A DNA stretch of 43,743 nt from an uncultured Chloroflexota bacterium (GCA_903822495.1 CAIJPD010000007.1:1-43743); one strand, 5' to 3'; shown: positions 24,346 through 32,953, counted from the stretch's first letter. Program-made: numbers and translations. The notes: generated by a model from the sequence alone, not told the origin.

Positions 24346-25386
24346 GTGCCGCGCGCCATCCCCCTCCCGCCCATCCTGTCCGAGTCGTCGCTCGGCCGGC
24401 GGATGGCCATCGGGGCCCTCCTGCTCCTGGGCGTCTGGCTGCGGGTCAGCCACGCGGATGAGCACGGCTCCGACGTCCTGTCCGTGACGCATGCCGCGCT
24501 CAGCTGGGTGGGGATGGGCGAGAACCCGTACGGCCACGGGTACGCGGTATCGCAGCCACCGGGCGCCCCATTCGCGTACGGCCCACTTGCGCTCCTCTGG
24601 TACGCCGTCACGCCGGGCAACATCGAGCTGATCGTGTCGGTGCTCCTGCTCTTCATCATGGCGCTGGCCAATCGCCTGCTGGGGCTGGCGGGCCTGGCCC
24701 TCTGGATCCCGCTGGGGATCCTGGCAAACGACGGATCCAACGACACCAGCGCGGGTCTCTTCCTCCTGGGGGCGATGCTGCTCGCGGAGCGCCGCCCGGG
24801 GTGGGGCGCCGCCGCACTCGCGGGCGTCGTGGCATTCAAGCCGTACGCCCTGGCGTTCCTGCCGCCCCTGGTGGCCTTCGCCGGCCCCGGGGTGTTGATC
24901 CCGTTCGCCCTCGCCAGCACGATCGCCTGGGGCCCCGCGGTGCTGCTCTGGGGCGCCGGCAACATCGTGACCAGCCTGCGCATGGCGACCGACGTCCATG
25001 CCGCCGCCTGGTACTCGCTCGGGGAGTTGCTCAAGGTGGCCCACAGCCGCCGCGGAGCGTTGCTTGTCGTCCAGCTGGCCAGCGGCGCCGCGGCCAGCAT
25101 CGTCAGCCTGCTGCTGGTCAGGAGCGCGCGGCGCATGGCGGTGTGGGGCACCGTGATCTTCGCGGCGACGCTGTTCACCGGCTGGTGGGCCACCGTGGCC
25201 TACTGGGCGGCGGTCGTCCCGCTCCTCGCCTGGCACGTGGATGCGTGGTTCGCGGACGCCGCGGGATGGGCGGCCCGCGTGGGCTCCGGACGGCGAGGAG
25301 AACCCGTCGCCGACCTGGCGCCCGCACCGGCACCTTCGGCCCCGGCGACCACGCAGGGTCGTGGCGCGCAGGTGGGTGCGGAGTAG
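24346..25386 (+). CDS. Polytopic membrane protein, GT-C / GT87-like
   Basis: 346-residue protein with about 8-9 membrane helices. Between the first two hydrophobic parts lies GENPYGHGYAVSQPPGAPFAYGPLALLWY, with the NPY and F.YGP pattern common in GT87/DUF2029 polyprenol-phosphate mannosyltransferases and other GT-C glycosyltransferases. An acidic pair (ADEHGSD) in the first outer loop could be the catalytic/metal site. The C-terminal ~40 residues are Pro/Ala-rich and cytoplasmic. Likely glycan or lipid glycosylation; the acceptor is unknown. Confidence 0.65.
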   Translation: MPRAIPLPPILSESSLGRRMAIGALLLLGVWLRVSHADEHGSDVLSVTHAALSWVGMGENPYGHGYAVSQPPGAPFAYGPLALLWYAVTPGNIELIVSVLLLFIMALANRLLGLAGLALWIPLGILANDGSNDTSAGLFLLGAMLLAERRPGWGAAALAGVVAFKPYALAFLPPLVAFAGPGVLIPFALASTIAWGPAVLLWGAGNIVTSLRMATDVHAAAWYSLGELLKVAHSRRGALLVVQLASGAAASIVSLLLVRSARRMAVWGTVIFAATLFTGWWATVAYWAAVVPLLAWHVDAWFADAAGWAARVGSGRRGEPVADLAPAPAPSAPATTQGRGAQVGAE

Positions 25387-25471
25387 CCAAGACCCCACCC
25401 CACGTGCCCCAGCCGGTGCATCAACGCACAGTCCGGGGGTGGTACTGGGCGCCGCTGCTGACCAAAGTACG

Positions 25472-25507
25472 GCTTGTTGGGAGCTTCCCTGAAAGGCGAC
25501 ACTCCAC
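25472..25507 (+). promoter_or_regulatory. Possible promoter TTGTTG-18-GACACT
   Basis: A TTGTTG and a GACACT 18 bp apart precede the excisionase-like gene by about 90 nt. GACACT also appears as the -10 of the ArsR gene in this window. Tentative. Confidence 0.3.
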
Positions 25508-25594
25508 CCTGCAACCAGCAGCACGTCACCCTTGGGCTCACCGGGGGTCCGGACTCACCGAGTGTGGGCTGCACTGTCCATGGAAAGGGCGTCG

Positions 25595-25780
25595 ATGGCG
25601 ATCAACGAAATCGGACCGATGCTCACGGCGACCGAGGTGGCCGACATGCTTCACCTGCATGTCAACACCGTGAAGCGGCTCGGCGATCGCGGAGAGCTCC
25701 CCTTCTATCGCGTCTGTAAGCGCGGCGACCGACGGTTTCGCCTCGACGACGTGATGAAGTTTCTCTCGACGAACCGCTGA
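25595..25780 (+). CDS. Excisionase-family / MerR-like helix-turn-helix protein
   Basis: 61-residue DNA-binding protein of the HTH_17 excisionase type: MLTATEVADMLHLHVNTVKRL is the winged helix-turn-helix, followed by a GDRRFRLDDV wing. It could be a small regulator or the recombination directionality factor of a lost element; no integrase is adjacent. ATG at 25595 has GGAAAGG about 6 nt upstream. The nearby Lys/Arg-rich wing suggests operator binding. Confidence 0.75.
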   Translation: MAINEIGPMLTATEVADMLHLHVNTVKRLGDRGELPFYRVCKRGDRRFRLDDVMKFLSTNR

Positions 25781-25815
25781 CCGACCGCCTCGGCGCCGGA
25801 GCGCCACCGCGATCT

Positions 25816-25844
25816 GGCACCACGGGCCTGGGGCTCGTGGTGCC
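25816..25844. terminator. Strong hairpin between convergent genes
   Basis: GGCACCACGGGCC pairs with GGCTCGTGGTGCC over a three-base loop: a 13-bp stem with one G-U pair. It lies between the excisionase-like gene and the class III aminotransferase, so it could act on both strands. There is no long U-tract. Confidence 0.55.
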
Positions 25845-25900
25845 GTCGCGTCCGCGGGATGTTGCGCCGGCGGGCGTCGTGTCTGTAGCCGACCAGACGA

Positions 25901-27193
25901 CTAGACGGTGCGGAGCGCCTCGCCGAAGATCTCCAGCCCTTCGCTGATCTCCGCGGAGGACACGTCGAGCGGCGGGATCCAGCGGATCACCTGGTGGGCA
26001 GGGCCGCAGCTGAGGATCAGCAGCCCCAGCTCCGCGGCGCGCTGCATCAGTCGGTCGGTGATCCCGCCGTCCGGCTCCCGGGTGGCGCGGTCCGTCACGA
26101 ACTCCACGCCGATCATCAGGCCTGGCCCGCGCACGTCCCCGATCCGCTCGTCCTCGGCCGCGATCCGGCCCAGGCCTGCCCGCAGCTCGGCGCCGCGCAG
26201 GGCCGCGTTCTGGACCAGCCGCTGGCCGTGGATGGTCTCCATGACCGCGATGCCCGCGGCACACGAGACCGGGTTGCCCCCGTACGTGGAGCCATGCGCG
26301 CTCTTGCCCCAGCGATCCTGGAGCTCGCGCCGGGTGGCGATGGCCGACAGCGGCAGGCCGTTGGCGATCGCCTTGGCGATGCAGACCACGTCCGGGACGA
26401 TCCCGGCATGCTCGAACGCCCACATCGTCCCGGTCCGCCCGTAGCCCGACTGCACTTCGTCGGCGATCAGCAGGATCCCGTACCGGTCGCATCGCTCACG
26501 GAGGCCCTGCAGGAACGCGGCGGGCGCCTGCTGGTAGCCACCCTCGCCCTGGACCGGCTCGATGATGATGCCCGCCACGGACGTCGGCGCGATGCTGGTC
26601 GCGAACAGGTTGTCCAGCGCGGCCAGGCACGTCTCCGTGGCAAGGGCCTCGTCGCCGCCGAAGTCGCGATAGACGGCCGGGAACGGCGCGATGTAGACCG
26701 AGGGCAGGAGCGGCTCGTAGCCGGTCCGGTAGTTGATGTTGGAGGTGGTGATCGAGGTGGCGCCCAGCGTCCGGCCGTGGAAGGCCCCGCGGAACGCGAT
26801 GATCCCCGGCCGCCCGGTCACCCGGCGGACCAGCTTGAGCGAGCCGTCGATCACCTCGGAGCCCGAGTTGAGGAACATGACGGTGTCGATGGGGTCCGGC
26901 AGCGCGTCCGCCAGGAGCGTCGCGAGGCGGACCACGGGCTCGGCGAAGCCCATGGCGCCCGTTGGGCCAATCAGCTTGTCGACCTGCGCGTGGATTGCCG
27001 CACTGACGGCCGGGTGGCTGTGGCCCAGCGCGGTCACGGCGATGCCGTTCGCGAAGTCCAGGTAGGACTTGCCGGCCGTGTCCACCAGGCGGTGGCCGAC
27101 GCCATGGCTCCAGCTGCGGTCGAAGTACCGCCCCAGGACCGGGCTGACATGGTCGGCGAGGGCAGCGAGATCGATCGGGGTTGCAGCGTCCAT
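25901..27193 (-). CDS. Class III aminotransferase (4-aminobutyrate aminotransferase-like)
   Basis: 430-residue PLP enzyme that transfers an omega-amino group to a 2-oxo acid. Asp245 (IADEVQSG) and Lys274 (CIAKAIANG) are the PLP Asp and Schiff-base Lys; the GSE motif after NSG and the phosphate-binding HGSTYGGNP are present. Length and motif order match GabT and related enzymes. No succinate-semialdehyde dehydrogenase gene is adjacent, so the specific substrate is open. ATG at 27193 has TATACT exactly 6 nt upstream and no ribosome site, indicating a leaderless message. Confidence 0.85.
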   Translation of the reverse strand: MDAATPIDLAALADHVSPVLGRYFDRSWSHGVGHRLVDTAGKSYLDFANGIAVTALGHSHPAVSAAIHAQVDKLIGPTGAMGFAEPVVRLATLLADALPDPIDTVMFLNSGSEVIDGSLKLVRRVTGRPGIIAFRGAFHGRTLGATSITTSNINYRTGYEPLLPSVYIAPFPAVYRDFGGDEALATETCLAALDNLFATSIAPTSVAGIIIEPVQGEGGYQQAPAAFLQGLRERCDRYGILLIADEVQSGYGRTGTMWAFEHAGIVPDVVCIAKAIANGLPLSAIATRRELQDRWGKSAHGSTYGGNPVSCAAGIAVMETIHGQRLVQNAALRGAELRAGLGRIAAEDERIGDVRGPGLMIGVEFVTDRATREPDGGITDRLMQRAAELGLLILSCGPAHQVIRWIPPLDVSSAEISEGLEIFGEALRTV

Positions 27194-27199
27194 CGGCGG

Positions 27200-27205
27200 A
27201 GTATA
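27200..27205 (-). promoter_or_regulatory. -10 hexamer TATACT, 6 nt before ATG
   Basis: Minus-strand TATACT, close to the TATAAT consensus, lies 6 nt before the aminotransferase ATG. This is the best -10 match of the set. Confidence 0.65.
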
Positions 27206-27319
27206 CGGTCCTCGCACACGCGGCCCGGAAGGGGGCCCCGGCCCGGCGACCCGGGTCGTGGCTCGCCCAGCCCTGCGCCGCCTTCGATGCCACCGACACA
27301 GCCAGCGAGGCAGCCCCAC

Positions 27320-28522
27320 GTGATCGACTTCAGCCTGACCGACGAGAACCGGTTGGTCCGCCAGAGCGCCCGTTCGTTCGTGGAGGCCGAGATCCTCCCA
27401 AGCATCCGCGAATGGGACGAGCAGGGCGGCGCGCACCCGGAGGTCTTCGCCAGGATGGGGGAGATGGGCTTCCTTGGTGGACCCATCCCGGAGGCGTACG
27501 GCGGGAGCGGCCTGGACTACATCAGCTTCTCGCTCCTGTGCGAGGAGCTGGAGCGTGGCGACACGGCGTTCCGGGTGGTCCAGAGCGTCCACGTGGGGCT
27601 CAACTCGCTGACCGTCCTGCAGTGGGGCACCGAGGAGCAGCGACAGCGCTGGCTCGTGCCGCAGGCACGCGGCGAGAAGCTGGCGACATTCGCACTCACG
27701 GAGCCGGGCGTGGGCACCGACGCGGGTGCCATCCAGACCACGGCACGGCGAGAGGGAGACCACTACGTCCTCAACGGCGCCAAGCAGTGGATCAGCCTCG
27801 CGGACATCGCGGACCACTTCCTTCTGTTCGCGACCATGGACCGGGCGAAGAAGCACAAGGGCGTCACGGCGTTCCTGTTGAAGCGCGGGATGCCCGGCCT
27901 GACGACCGGGACCATCCACGGGAAGCTGGGCATCCGGGCCGGCAACACGGGCCTGATCACGCTCGACAACGTGCGTGTCCCGGTGGAGGACCGGCTGGGC
28001 GAGGAGGGCGAGGGCTTCGTCATCGCGATGAGCGCGATCGACCAGGGGCGGTTCACGGTCGCTGCCGGCGCCGTCGGCCTGGCCCAGGCCTGTTTGGACG
28101 CCTCGCTCAAGTACGCCCACGAGCGCGAGACCTTCGGCCAGCAGATCGGCCAGCACCAGCTGGTCAAGCAGATGATCGCCAACATGGCCAAGGGCACCGA
28201 GATCGGCCGGCTCCTGGTCTGGCAGGCGGGCGCGCTCAAGAACCGGGGCCTTCGCAACACCCGCGAGACGTCGCTGGCCAAGTGGCACGCCACGGAGCAC
28301 TCGGTCCAGGCGGCGCTGGACGCCATCCAGATCCACGGCGCCAATGGCTATTCGAACGAGTTCCCGGTGGAGCGCTACCTGCGCAACAGCAAGGCGGCGG
28401 TGATCTACGAGGGGACCAGCCAGCTCCACACGCTCGTCCAGGGCGACTACGCGCTGGGCTACCGGCAGGACAAGCCCATCCGCTGCGAGCCGTGGCCGGC
28501 CCAGGGGTTCGAGCGGGGGTAG
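27320..28522 (+). CDS. Acyl-CoA dehydrogenase
   Basis: 400-residue FAD-dependent dehydrogenase that oxidises an acyl-CoA at C2-C3. N-terminal helical domain, then FAD-binding segments FALTEPGVGTDAG and AKQWISLADIAD, and a C-terminal domain with QIHGANGYSNEFPVERYLRN and the YEGTSQ segment containing the likely catalytic Glu. GTG at 27320 gives the canonical IDFSLTDENRLV start; an in-frame ATG at 27287 is possible. It may supply reducing equivalents in branched-chain or fatty acid oxidation, but the chain length cannot be judged. Convergent with the EamA gene. Confidence 0.87.
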   Translation: MIDFSLTDENRLVRQSARSFVEAEILPSIREWDEQGGAHPEVFARMGEMGFLGGPIPEAYGGSGLDYISFSLLCEELERGDTAFRVVQSVHVGLNSLTVLQWGTEEQRQRWLVPQARGEKLATFALTEPGVGTDAGAIQTTARREGDHYVLNGAKQWISLADIADHFLLFATMDRAKKHKGVTAFLLKRGMPGLTTGTIHGKLGIRAGNTGLITLDNVRVPVEDRLGEEGEGFVIAMSAIDQGRFTVAAGAVGLAQACLDASLKYAHERETFGQQIGQHQLVKQMIANMAKGTEIGRLLVWQAGALKNRGLRNTRETSLAKWHATEHSVQAALDAIQIHGANGYSNEFPVERYLRNSKAAVIYEGTSQLHTLVQGDYALGYRQDKPIRCEPWPAQGFERG

Positions 28523-28554
28523 GTGCGCCGACCGCGGGAAGCGGAACGGGCGGC

Positions 28555-28568
28555 CGAAGCCGGCTTCG
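28555..28568. terminator. 14-bp palindrome between convergent genes
   Basis: CGAAGCCGGCTTCG is a perfect palindrome between the acyl-CoA dehydrogenase and EamA stop codons. It could form a short hairpin or be a protein site; no U-tract follows. Confidence 0.3.
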
Positions 28569-28583
28569 CTCGGGCTGCCGGGA

Positions 28584-29588
28584 TCAGGCGGCAGCCGACA
28601 CCGGCGCTCGCCTGGGCCGCCGGATCCGGCCCTGCGCGATCGCGACACCGAGGAGGACCACCAGGGCGCCCGCCGGCTCGTTCGCCGATACCGGTTCGGC
28701 GAGGAACAGCACACCAGCCACCACGGCGACGAATGGCGTGACGTACGTGACCGAGCTCGCCACCGCCGCGCCCACCACAGCGATGACCTGCGTGTTCAAC
28801 GCGTACGCCACGCCGGAGCCCAGCGCGCCCAGGGCCAGCATGCCCAGCGCGGTGTCGATGGCGATGGGGAGGCGGATGGCTCCGCCGCCCAGCAGCACCT
28901 CGCCCGCCGCGACTGGGACCAGCAGGGCCGCGCTCATCACCACCTGCCCGGTCGCGATGGCGAGCGGGCCCGGGCCGGCCGGGATGATGTGCCGCCGGCT
29001 GTACGGGTACGCGATCCCGTAGCAGACGATCGCGCCGACGCACGCGAGCACGCCCGGGAGCTCGCCCCCGCCGATCCCGTTCCACGCCCCCAGCACCACC
29101 AGGATCCCGGCGAAGCCCACCAGCAGGCCGGCCATCCGGTCCGGGGTGGGCCGCTCTTCGCGGAAGGCGACCAGCGTCGCCGCCAGGGTGGTGAGCGGCG
29201 TCGCGGCGTTGATGATCCCGGCCAGGATGGAGCTGACGCGGGTCTCGCCGTAGGCGAACAGGACGAACGGGATGCTCCCGAAGAGCAGGCCGGTCACCGC
29301 CAGGTGGCGCCAGATTGGGCCGCGCGGCAGCCTGGTGCCGGTGACGCGGCAGAGGAGCAGGAGCGTGGCCGCGCCGATCGCCAGGCGGCCGAACCCCACC
29401 TGGATGGGCGTGAACGACTGCAGCCCCAGCTTCATGAACAGGAACGAGCAGCCCCAGATCCCGCCGGCGACCAGCAGGAGGGCCTGCCACGGGACGCGAG
29501 AAAGGCCGGACCTGGTGGGCGCGGAGGCGGCGCCGGGAGGCGTCATGCCGCCCGGGTCGGCCGGGTTCGTCATGCCCGGGCCCGTCAT
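28584..29588 (-). CDS. EamA/DMT-family transporter
   Basis: 334-residue membrane protein with ten predicted helices in two EamA repeats, each containing the typical G..F......G pattern; the N-terminal 30 residues are Gly/Pro-rich and cytoplasmic. Probably an exporter of amino acids or small metabolites. ATG at 29588 overlaps the stop of the alkyltransferase gene (ATGA), so it is coupled as the third gene of the sigma operon. An exporter here could remove damaged or toxic small molecules, but that is speculation. Confidence 0.83.
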   Translation of the reverse strand: MTGPGMTNPADPGGMTPPGAASAPTRSGLSRVPWQALLLVAGGIWGCSFLFMKLGLQSFTPIQVGFGRLAIGAATLLLLCRVTGTRLPRGPIWRHLAVTGLLFGSIPFVLFAYGETRVSSILAGIINAATPLTTLAATLVAFREERPTPDRMAGLLVGFAGILVVLGAWNGIGGGELPGVLACVGAIVCYGIAYPYSRRHIIPAGPGPLAIATGQVVMSAALLVPVAAGEVLLGGGAIRLPIAIDTALGMLALGALGSGVAYALNTQVIAVVGAAVASSVTYVTPFVAVVAGVLFLAEPVSANEPAGALVVLLGVAIAQGRIRRPRRAPVSAAA

Positions 29589-30430
29589 GCCGCCGGCGAG
29601 CCGGCCGGCCGGCACGCGCGGCAGGGCCGATAGCCGGCGGCCGACGCATCGCGGAGCCCGCGGAAGGAGACCCGGTGCGCCGCCGTGATGCGCCGGGCGT
29701 GGTGACAGGTGGGCAGGCAGACGATGTGCGTGGTGTCCGATCCCACGTAGCGGATCCCGGCCCGGGCATCCGCCTCCAGCGCGTCGGGGTCGAGGCCCTC
29801 CACCTGCAGGATCCGGCGCTTGTTCTCGGGTCCGCCCATGGAGTAGTTGCCCAGCAGCCCGTCGCTGCGGACCACGCGGTGGCACGGGACCACCAGCGGG
29901 ATCGGGTTGTGGCCCAGGGCCGTCCCCACCGCGCGGACCGCCGCGGGCCTGCCGATCTCGGCGGCGACCCAGCCATACGGCCGGATCTCGCCGTGGGGGA
30001 TCTCCAGGGTCTTGCGCCAGACCGCCTGCTCGAAGTCGGTGGCGCCGCGCAGGTCCAGTGGGACGTCGGCGCGACGGTCGCCCGTCAGTCGGCGGTCGAT
30101 CAGACGACGGAGGGCGGTCGGGACTCCGGCGGCTCGGTGGAGCGGCCGGCGATGGTCCGCCACGAAGTGTTCTTCGAACGCGGCAGGATCCACGGGCAGC
30201 GAGATGGCCGAGACGCCCCGGCCGTTCCACGCGACCAGGATCTCGCCGAGCGGGGAGGGGAGCGTGGCCCAGGCGTCGGCGAGGCCCACCTCCACCAGGA
30301 CGGCGGGTGCGAGGGTCGCGGGGGCTGGGCTGACGAGGCCGGCCAGCGCGGCCTCGATGGCGCCGGGGGTATCGCCGGCGGGCGGGGCGGGTGGATGCGT
30401 GCGGCTGGTGGGGCGTTGCGTGCGGCTCAT
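29585..30430 (-). CDS. O6-alkylguanine-DNA alkyltransferase with C-terminal Ada zinc domain
   Basis: 281-residue DNA repair protein. Residues 55-212 form the alkyltransferase: helix-turn-helix segment near 150-170, then the active site VPCHRVV with the methyl-acceptor Cys183 and the ENKRRIL helix. Residues 218-276 match the N-terminal zinc domain of E. coli Ada: GSDTTHIVC with Cys238 as the Cys38 equivalent, then Cys242, Cys270 and Cys273 (C-x3-C...C-x2-C). In Ada this domain accepts methyl from phosphotriesters and switches on transcription. Here the order is reversed and the AraC-type DNA-binding domain is absent. ATG at 30430 overlaps the sigma factor stop. A ~20-residue Pro/Thr tail precedes an extra helical region at the N-terminus. 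Confidence 0.86.
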   Translation of the reverse strand: MSRTQRPTSRTHPPAPPAGDTPGAIEAALAGLVSPAPATLAPAVLVEVGLADAWATLPSPLGEILVAWNGRGVSAISLPVDPAAFEEHFVADHRRPLHRAAGVPTALRRLIDRRLTGDRRADVPLDLRGATDFEQAVWRKTLEIPHGEIRPYGWVAAEIGRPAAVRAVGTALGHNPIPLVVPCHRVVRSDGLLGNYSMGGPENKRRILQVEGLDPDALEADARAGIRYVGSDTTHIVCLPTCHHARRITAAHRVSFRGLRDASAAGYRPCRACRPAGSPAA

Positions 30431-31020
30431 GCGGTCAGCTCCGGGCGTTCGGCGGCTCGCTCGGCCTCGAGCTGGGCGCGCAGGTTGGCGAGGCCCCGAT
30501 GGACCTGCGCCTTGACGGTGCCGACGGGGCGCCCCAGCGCCTCGGCGATCTCCTCGTACGACAGGCCGTCGACGTGGCGGAGGACGACGGCGGCGCGCTG
30601 CGCGGCAGGGCAGCGGCCCAGGCGCTCCGTCCAGTCGCGGGCGGTGGCGGCGCGGAGGGCCGCGGTCTCGGGGGCCTGGCGAAGGCCCTCGGCGGGTTGG
30701 AGGCCGGCATCCAGCAGTTGCTCGAGGGCCGCGGGTGGGCGGCGGTCGGCCGCGTTGCGACGCCGGTTCCGGGCCAGGTTCACGACGATGGAGGCCAGCC
30801 ACGCCCGGAGGCGGACCTCCCGGATTCGCGCGGCGTCCCAGGTGGCCATGGCCCGGTAGGCGCGGACAAACGCGTCCTGGGCAACCTCTTCGGCGTCCCG
30901 GGCATCGCCCAGCAGGCGCAGGGCAACGGAGTAGAGCCGGTCCTGGTGGGTCAACACCAGGACCTCGAAGGCGCCGTCCAGGTCATGGGCCAGGCGTGCG
31001 GCCAGTTCGTCATCGTCCAT
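30427..31020 (-). CDS. ECF-like sigma-70 family factor
   Basis: 197-residue RNA polymerase sigma factor. Region 2 spans about 13-80, with the DAEEVAQDAFVRAYRAM promoter-melting stretch. Region 4 spans about 132-185, with a YEEIAEALGRPVGTVKAQVHRG helix-turn-helix for the -35 element. There are no regions 1.1 or 3, which fits ECF group sigmas. The ATG has GGAG only 3 nt upstream; GTG at 31041 is an alternative in-frame start with AACCAT 7 nt before it. No anti-sigma gene is adjacent. Its stop overlaps the alkyltransferase start, so it and the DNA repair gene are made together. Confidence 0.85.
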   Translation of the reverse strand: MDDDELAARLAHDLDGAFEVLVLTHQDRLYSVALRLLGDARDAEEVAQDAFVRAYRAMATWDAARIREVRLRAWLASIVVNLARNRRRNAADRRPPAALEQLLDAGLQPAEGLRQAPETAALRAATARDWTERLGRCPAAQRAAVVLRHVDGLSYEEIAEALGRPVGTVKAQVHRGLANLRAQLEAERAAERPELTA

Positions 31021-31095
31021 CGTCTCCAACAACACGGCCACGGCCGGAATGGTTGCACGTCCGGCCACCGGATCAGGTGCGACAATCTCCGGGAC

Positions 31096-31983
31096 GTGCG
31101 CACCGACGGCAGATCCCCCGAAGAAGGGTCGCACCCTGTCCCGGGCCCGGCGGCCATTCGGGACCTGGACCGCGCCACGCTGCGGCTGTTGATGGGGAAC
31201 GAGGCGAGGCTGCATGCCACCGGCGGTCGCGAGCTGCGCGACCTGGGCGATGGCATCCTGCTGCTGGATCGGCGTGACGCGGAGCCGTACTGGAACCGGC
31301 TGGTGGCGCCCGAGTGGCCGGAGGATCGGGCCGGGTTCGCCCGCGCGGTGGACAACACGATCACGATCTTCGCGACCCTGGGCCGGCTCGCGCACATCTG
31401 GCCGTATCCCGGCCGGAACCAGCCGCGCGACATCGTCGATCGCCTGGTGCGGGCAGGCTTCGACAACATGGGCAGCGATCACCTGATGGTCCTCGGCGAC
31501 CCGGGCCCCGCGGTCAGGCGGGCGGTCCAGCCGCTCGCGAACGGGGTCACCGTGGAGCGCTTCCACCGGGTGACCGCCGCCAGCCTCGATGCCGCGCCGA
31601 GCATCGCGCGTGTCCTCGCGGAGGCATTCGCGGTGGACGACGAGCGGCGCTCCTCCATCGAGCTGGAGACGGTTGGCTCGCTCGAGGGCTCGGTGCTCCA
31701 CGTTGTCCTGGTCCGCGTGGACGGGCAGCCGGCGGCCGTCGCCAAGCGCTCGACCATGGACGGCATCAGCTACCTCTCCTCGATCGGCACGCGACCGCGG
31801 TTCCGACGCCGTGGGCTGGGGGGCCTTGCCACGGCCATCGCGACCGCGGATGCCGCCGAGGCCGGCAGCACGTGGACCTACCTGAAGGTCGACATCCGGA
31901 ACCTGGACGCCCAACGCCTGTATGCCGCCCTCGGCTACGCACGGGTCCCGGGCCAGGTCGACGACCTGCTGCTCCGCCGGTGA
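31096..31983 (+). CDS. GNAT-family acetyltransferase with an N-terminal extension
   Basis: 295-residue protein. The C-terminal half contains the GNAT acetyl-CoA site RFRRRGLGGLATAIATA and a following YLKVDIRNLDAQRLYAALGY, typical of the fold. The N-terminal ~150 residues are related in pattern (another GNAT-like half is possible) but lack a clear CoA loop. The substrate is unknown. GTG at 31096 is chosen; GACAAT lies 9 nt upstream. It is divergent from the sigma operon across 54-75 bp. Its stop overlaps the next start (GTGA). Confidence 0.72.
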   Translation: MRTDGRSPEEGSHPVPGPAAIRDLDRATLRLLMGNEARLHATGGRELRDLGDGILLLDRRDAEPYWNRLVAPEWPEDRAGFARAVDNTITIFATLGRLAHIWPYPGRNQPRDIVDRLVRAGFDNMGSDHLMVLGDPGPAVRRAVQPLANGVTVERFHRVTAASLDAAPSIARVLAEAFAVDDERRSSIELETVGSLEGSVLHVVLVRVDGQPAAVAKRSTMDGISYLSSIGTRPRFRRRGLGGLATAIATADAAEAGSTWTYLKVDIRNLDAQRLYAALGYARVPGQVDDLLLRR

Positions 31984-32495
31984 GCCGGCAGGGTCTCGGC
32001 CGCGACGGGCCGGCCGAGGTGCCTGGGCTCGCCGACCAGCTGGCAGCCGACGGGCACCGCATCGTCGGCGAGCTGGCGGGCCGGGAGCGGCTGGCGCTGG
32101 TGGGCGTGGGCTGGGCAACGGTCGAGCTGGCGCGGGCCGTCCGGGAGTTGACCGGGGCCCTGGGCCGGGCGCTGGAGCTCCCGTTTGGGCCGGCACCGGA
32201 TGACCCGGCGATGGGCGCGTACTGCGAGGTGGGCCGGCTCGTCGGCGGTCTGTGGCTGGTCCTCATGGAGCCCAACACGGAGGGCCGGCTGGCGGGCTGC
32301 CTGGTTCGTTTCGGCGAGGCGACGGTGATGGCCTACGCGGCACGGATCCCGGGCCGCCACGCGCTGGAGGGACGCGCGCTTGCGCCGGCGGCGCCCGGCC
32401 CGCTGGGTCCCGAGCGGCACATCGCAGGCGGTCGGCGCGGCCCACATCTTGTCCTGCTGGACGAAGCGGTCGGTCGCGCTACCATCCGGCCATGA
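31980..32495 (+). CDS. Hypothetical protein between two acetyltransferases
   Basis: 171-residue protein, not recognised. GTG at 31980 overlaps the upstream stop (GTGA), and its stop overlaps the next gene's ATG (ATGA), so all three genes appear translationally linked. The sequence has an amphipathic N-terminal helix, a hydrophobic VGGLWLVLMEP stretch and a strand-rich middle. High third-position GC bias supports coding. The tail is Arg/Pro-rich. No catalytic motif is visible. Confidence 0.6.
   Translation: MSRQGLGRDGPAEVPGLADQLAADGHRIVGELAGRERLALVGVGWATVELARAVRELTGALGRALELPFGPAPDDPAMGAYCEVGRLVGGLWLVLMEPNTEGRLAGCLVRFGEATVMAYAARIPGRHALEGRALAPAAPGPLGPERHIAGGRRGPHLVLLDEAVGRATIRP
32480..32485 (+). 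promoter_or_regulatory. -10 hexamer TACCAT inside the upstream gene, 6 nt before ATG
   Basis: TACCAT precedes the second acetyltransferase by 6 nt, within the 3' end of the hypothetical gene. It could add an internal leaderless promoter to the coupled operon. Confidence 0.5.
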
Positions 32496-32953
32496 ACGAC
32501 CAGCATCCGGCCATCAATGACCTGCCAGGCGCCGCCATCCGCGCGGCCGGACCCGCCGACGCCGAGCGCATCGCGGCCTTGCTCACCGACGAGGGCTACC
32601 CCGCGGGGACGTCGGACATCGTGGTGCGCCTGGAGCGCTTCGCCGGCCATGACGGCGGGGTGATCGTGGCGGACGTGGACGGCGAGGTCGTCGGCTTCGT
32701 GGCGATCCACCTGATCCCGCGCTTCGAGCACGGCGACCAGGTCGTGCGGATCCTCGCCCTCGTCGTGGATCCGGGGGTCCGCGACCGGGGCATTGGGCGG
32801 CAACTGATGGATGCCGTGGAGGGCATCGGCCGCGAGCGTGCCGCCGCGTTCCTGGAGGTCACGGCCGGCCACCATCGCCCCGACGCGCGGCACCTGTTCG
32901 AATCACTGGGCTACGACGCCGGCCTGACCGCCTACTTGCGCAAGCGGCTGTAG
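32492..32953 (+). CDS. GNAT-family N-acetyltransferase
   Basis: 153-residue single-domain acetyltransferase. The acetyl-CoA pyrophosphate loop is DPGVRDRGIGRQLMDAVE (about 93-110), and the C-terminal RHLFESLGYDAGLTAYLRK matches the GNAT final strand and helix. The amine substrate is unknown. ATG at 32492 overlaps the preceding stop. Confidence 0.85.
   Translation: MNDQHPAINDLPGAAIRAAGPADAERIAALLTDEGYPAGTSDIVVRLERFAGHDGGVIVADVDGEVVGFVAIHLIPRFEHGDQVVRILALVVDPGVRDRGIGRQLMDAVEGIGRERAAAFLEVTAGHHRPDARHLFESLGYDAGLTAYLRKRL

Noticed and set aside
29585..30802. Longer alkyltransferase beginning upstream of 30430
   Set aside because: The extension runs through the sigma factor in another frame. The ATGA overlap gives a clear start.
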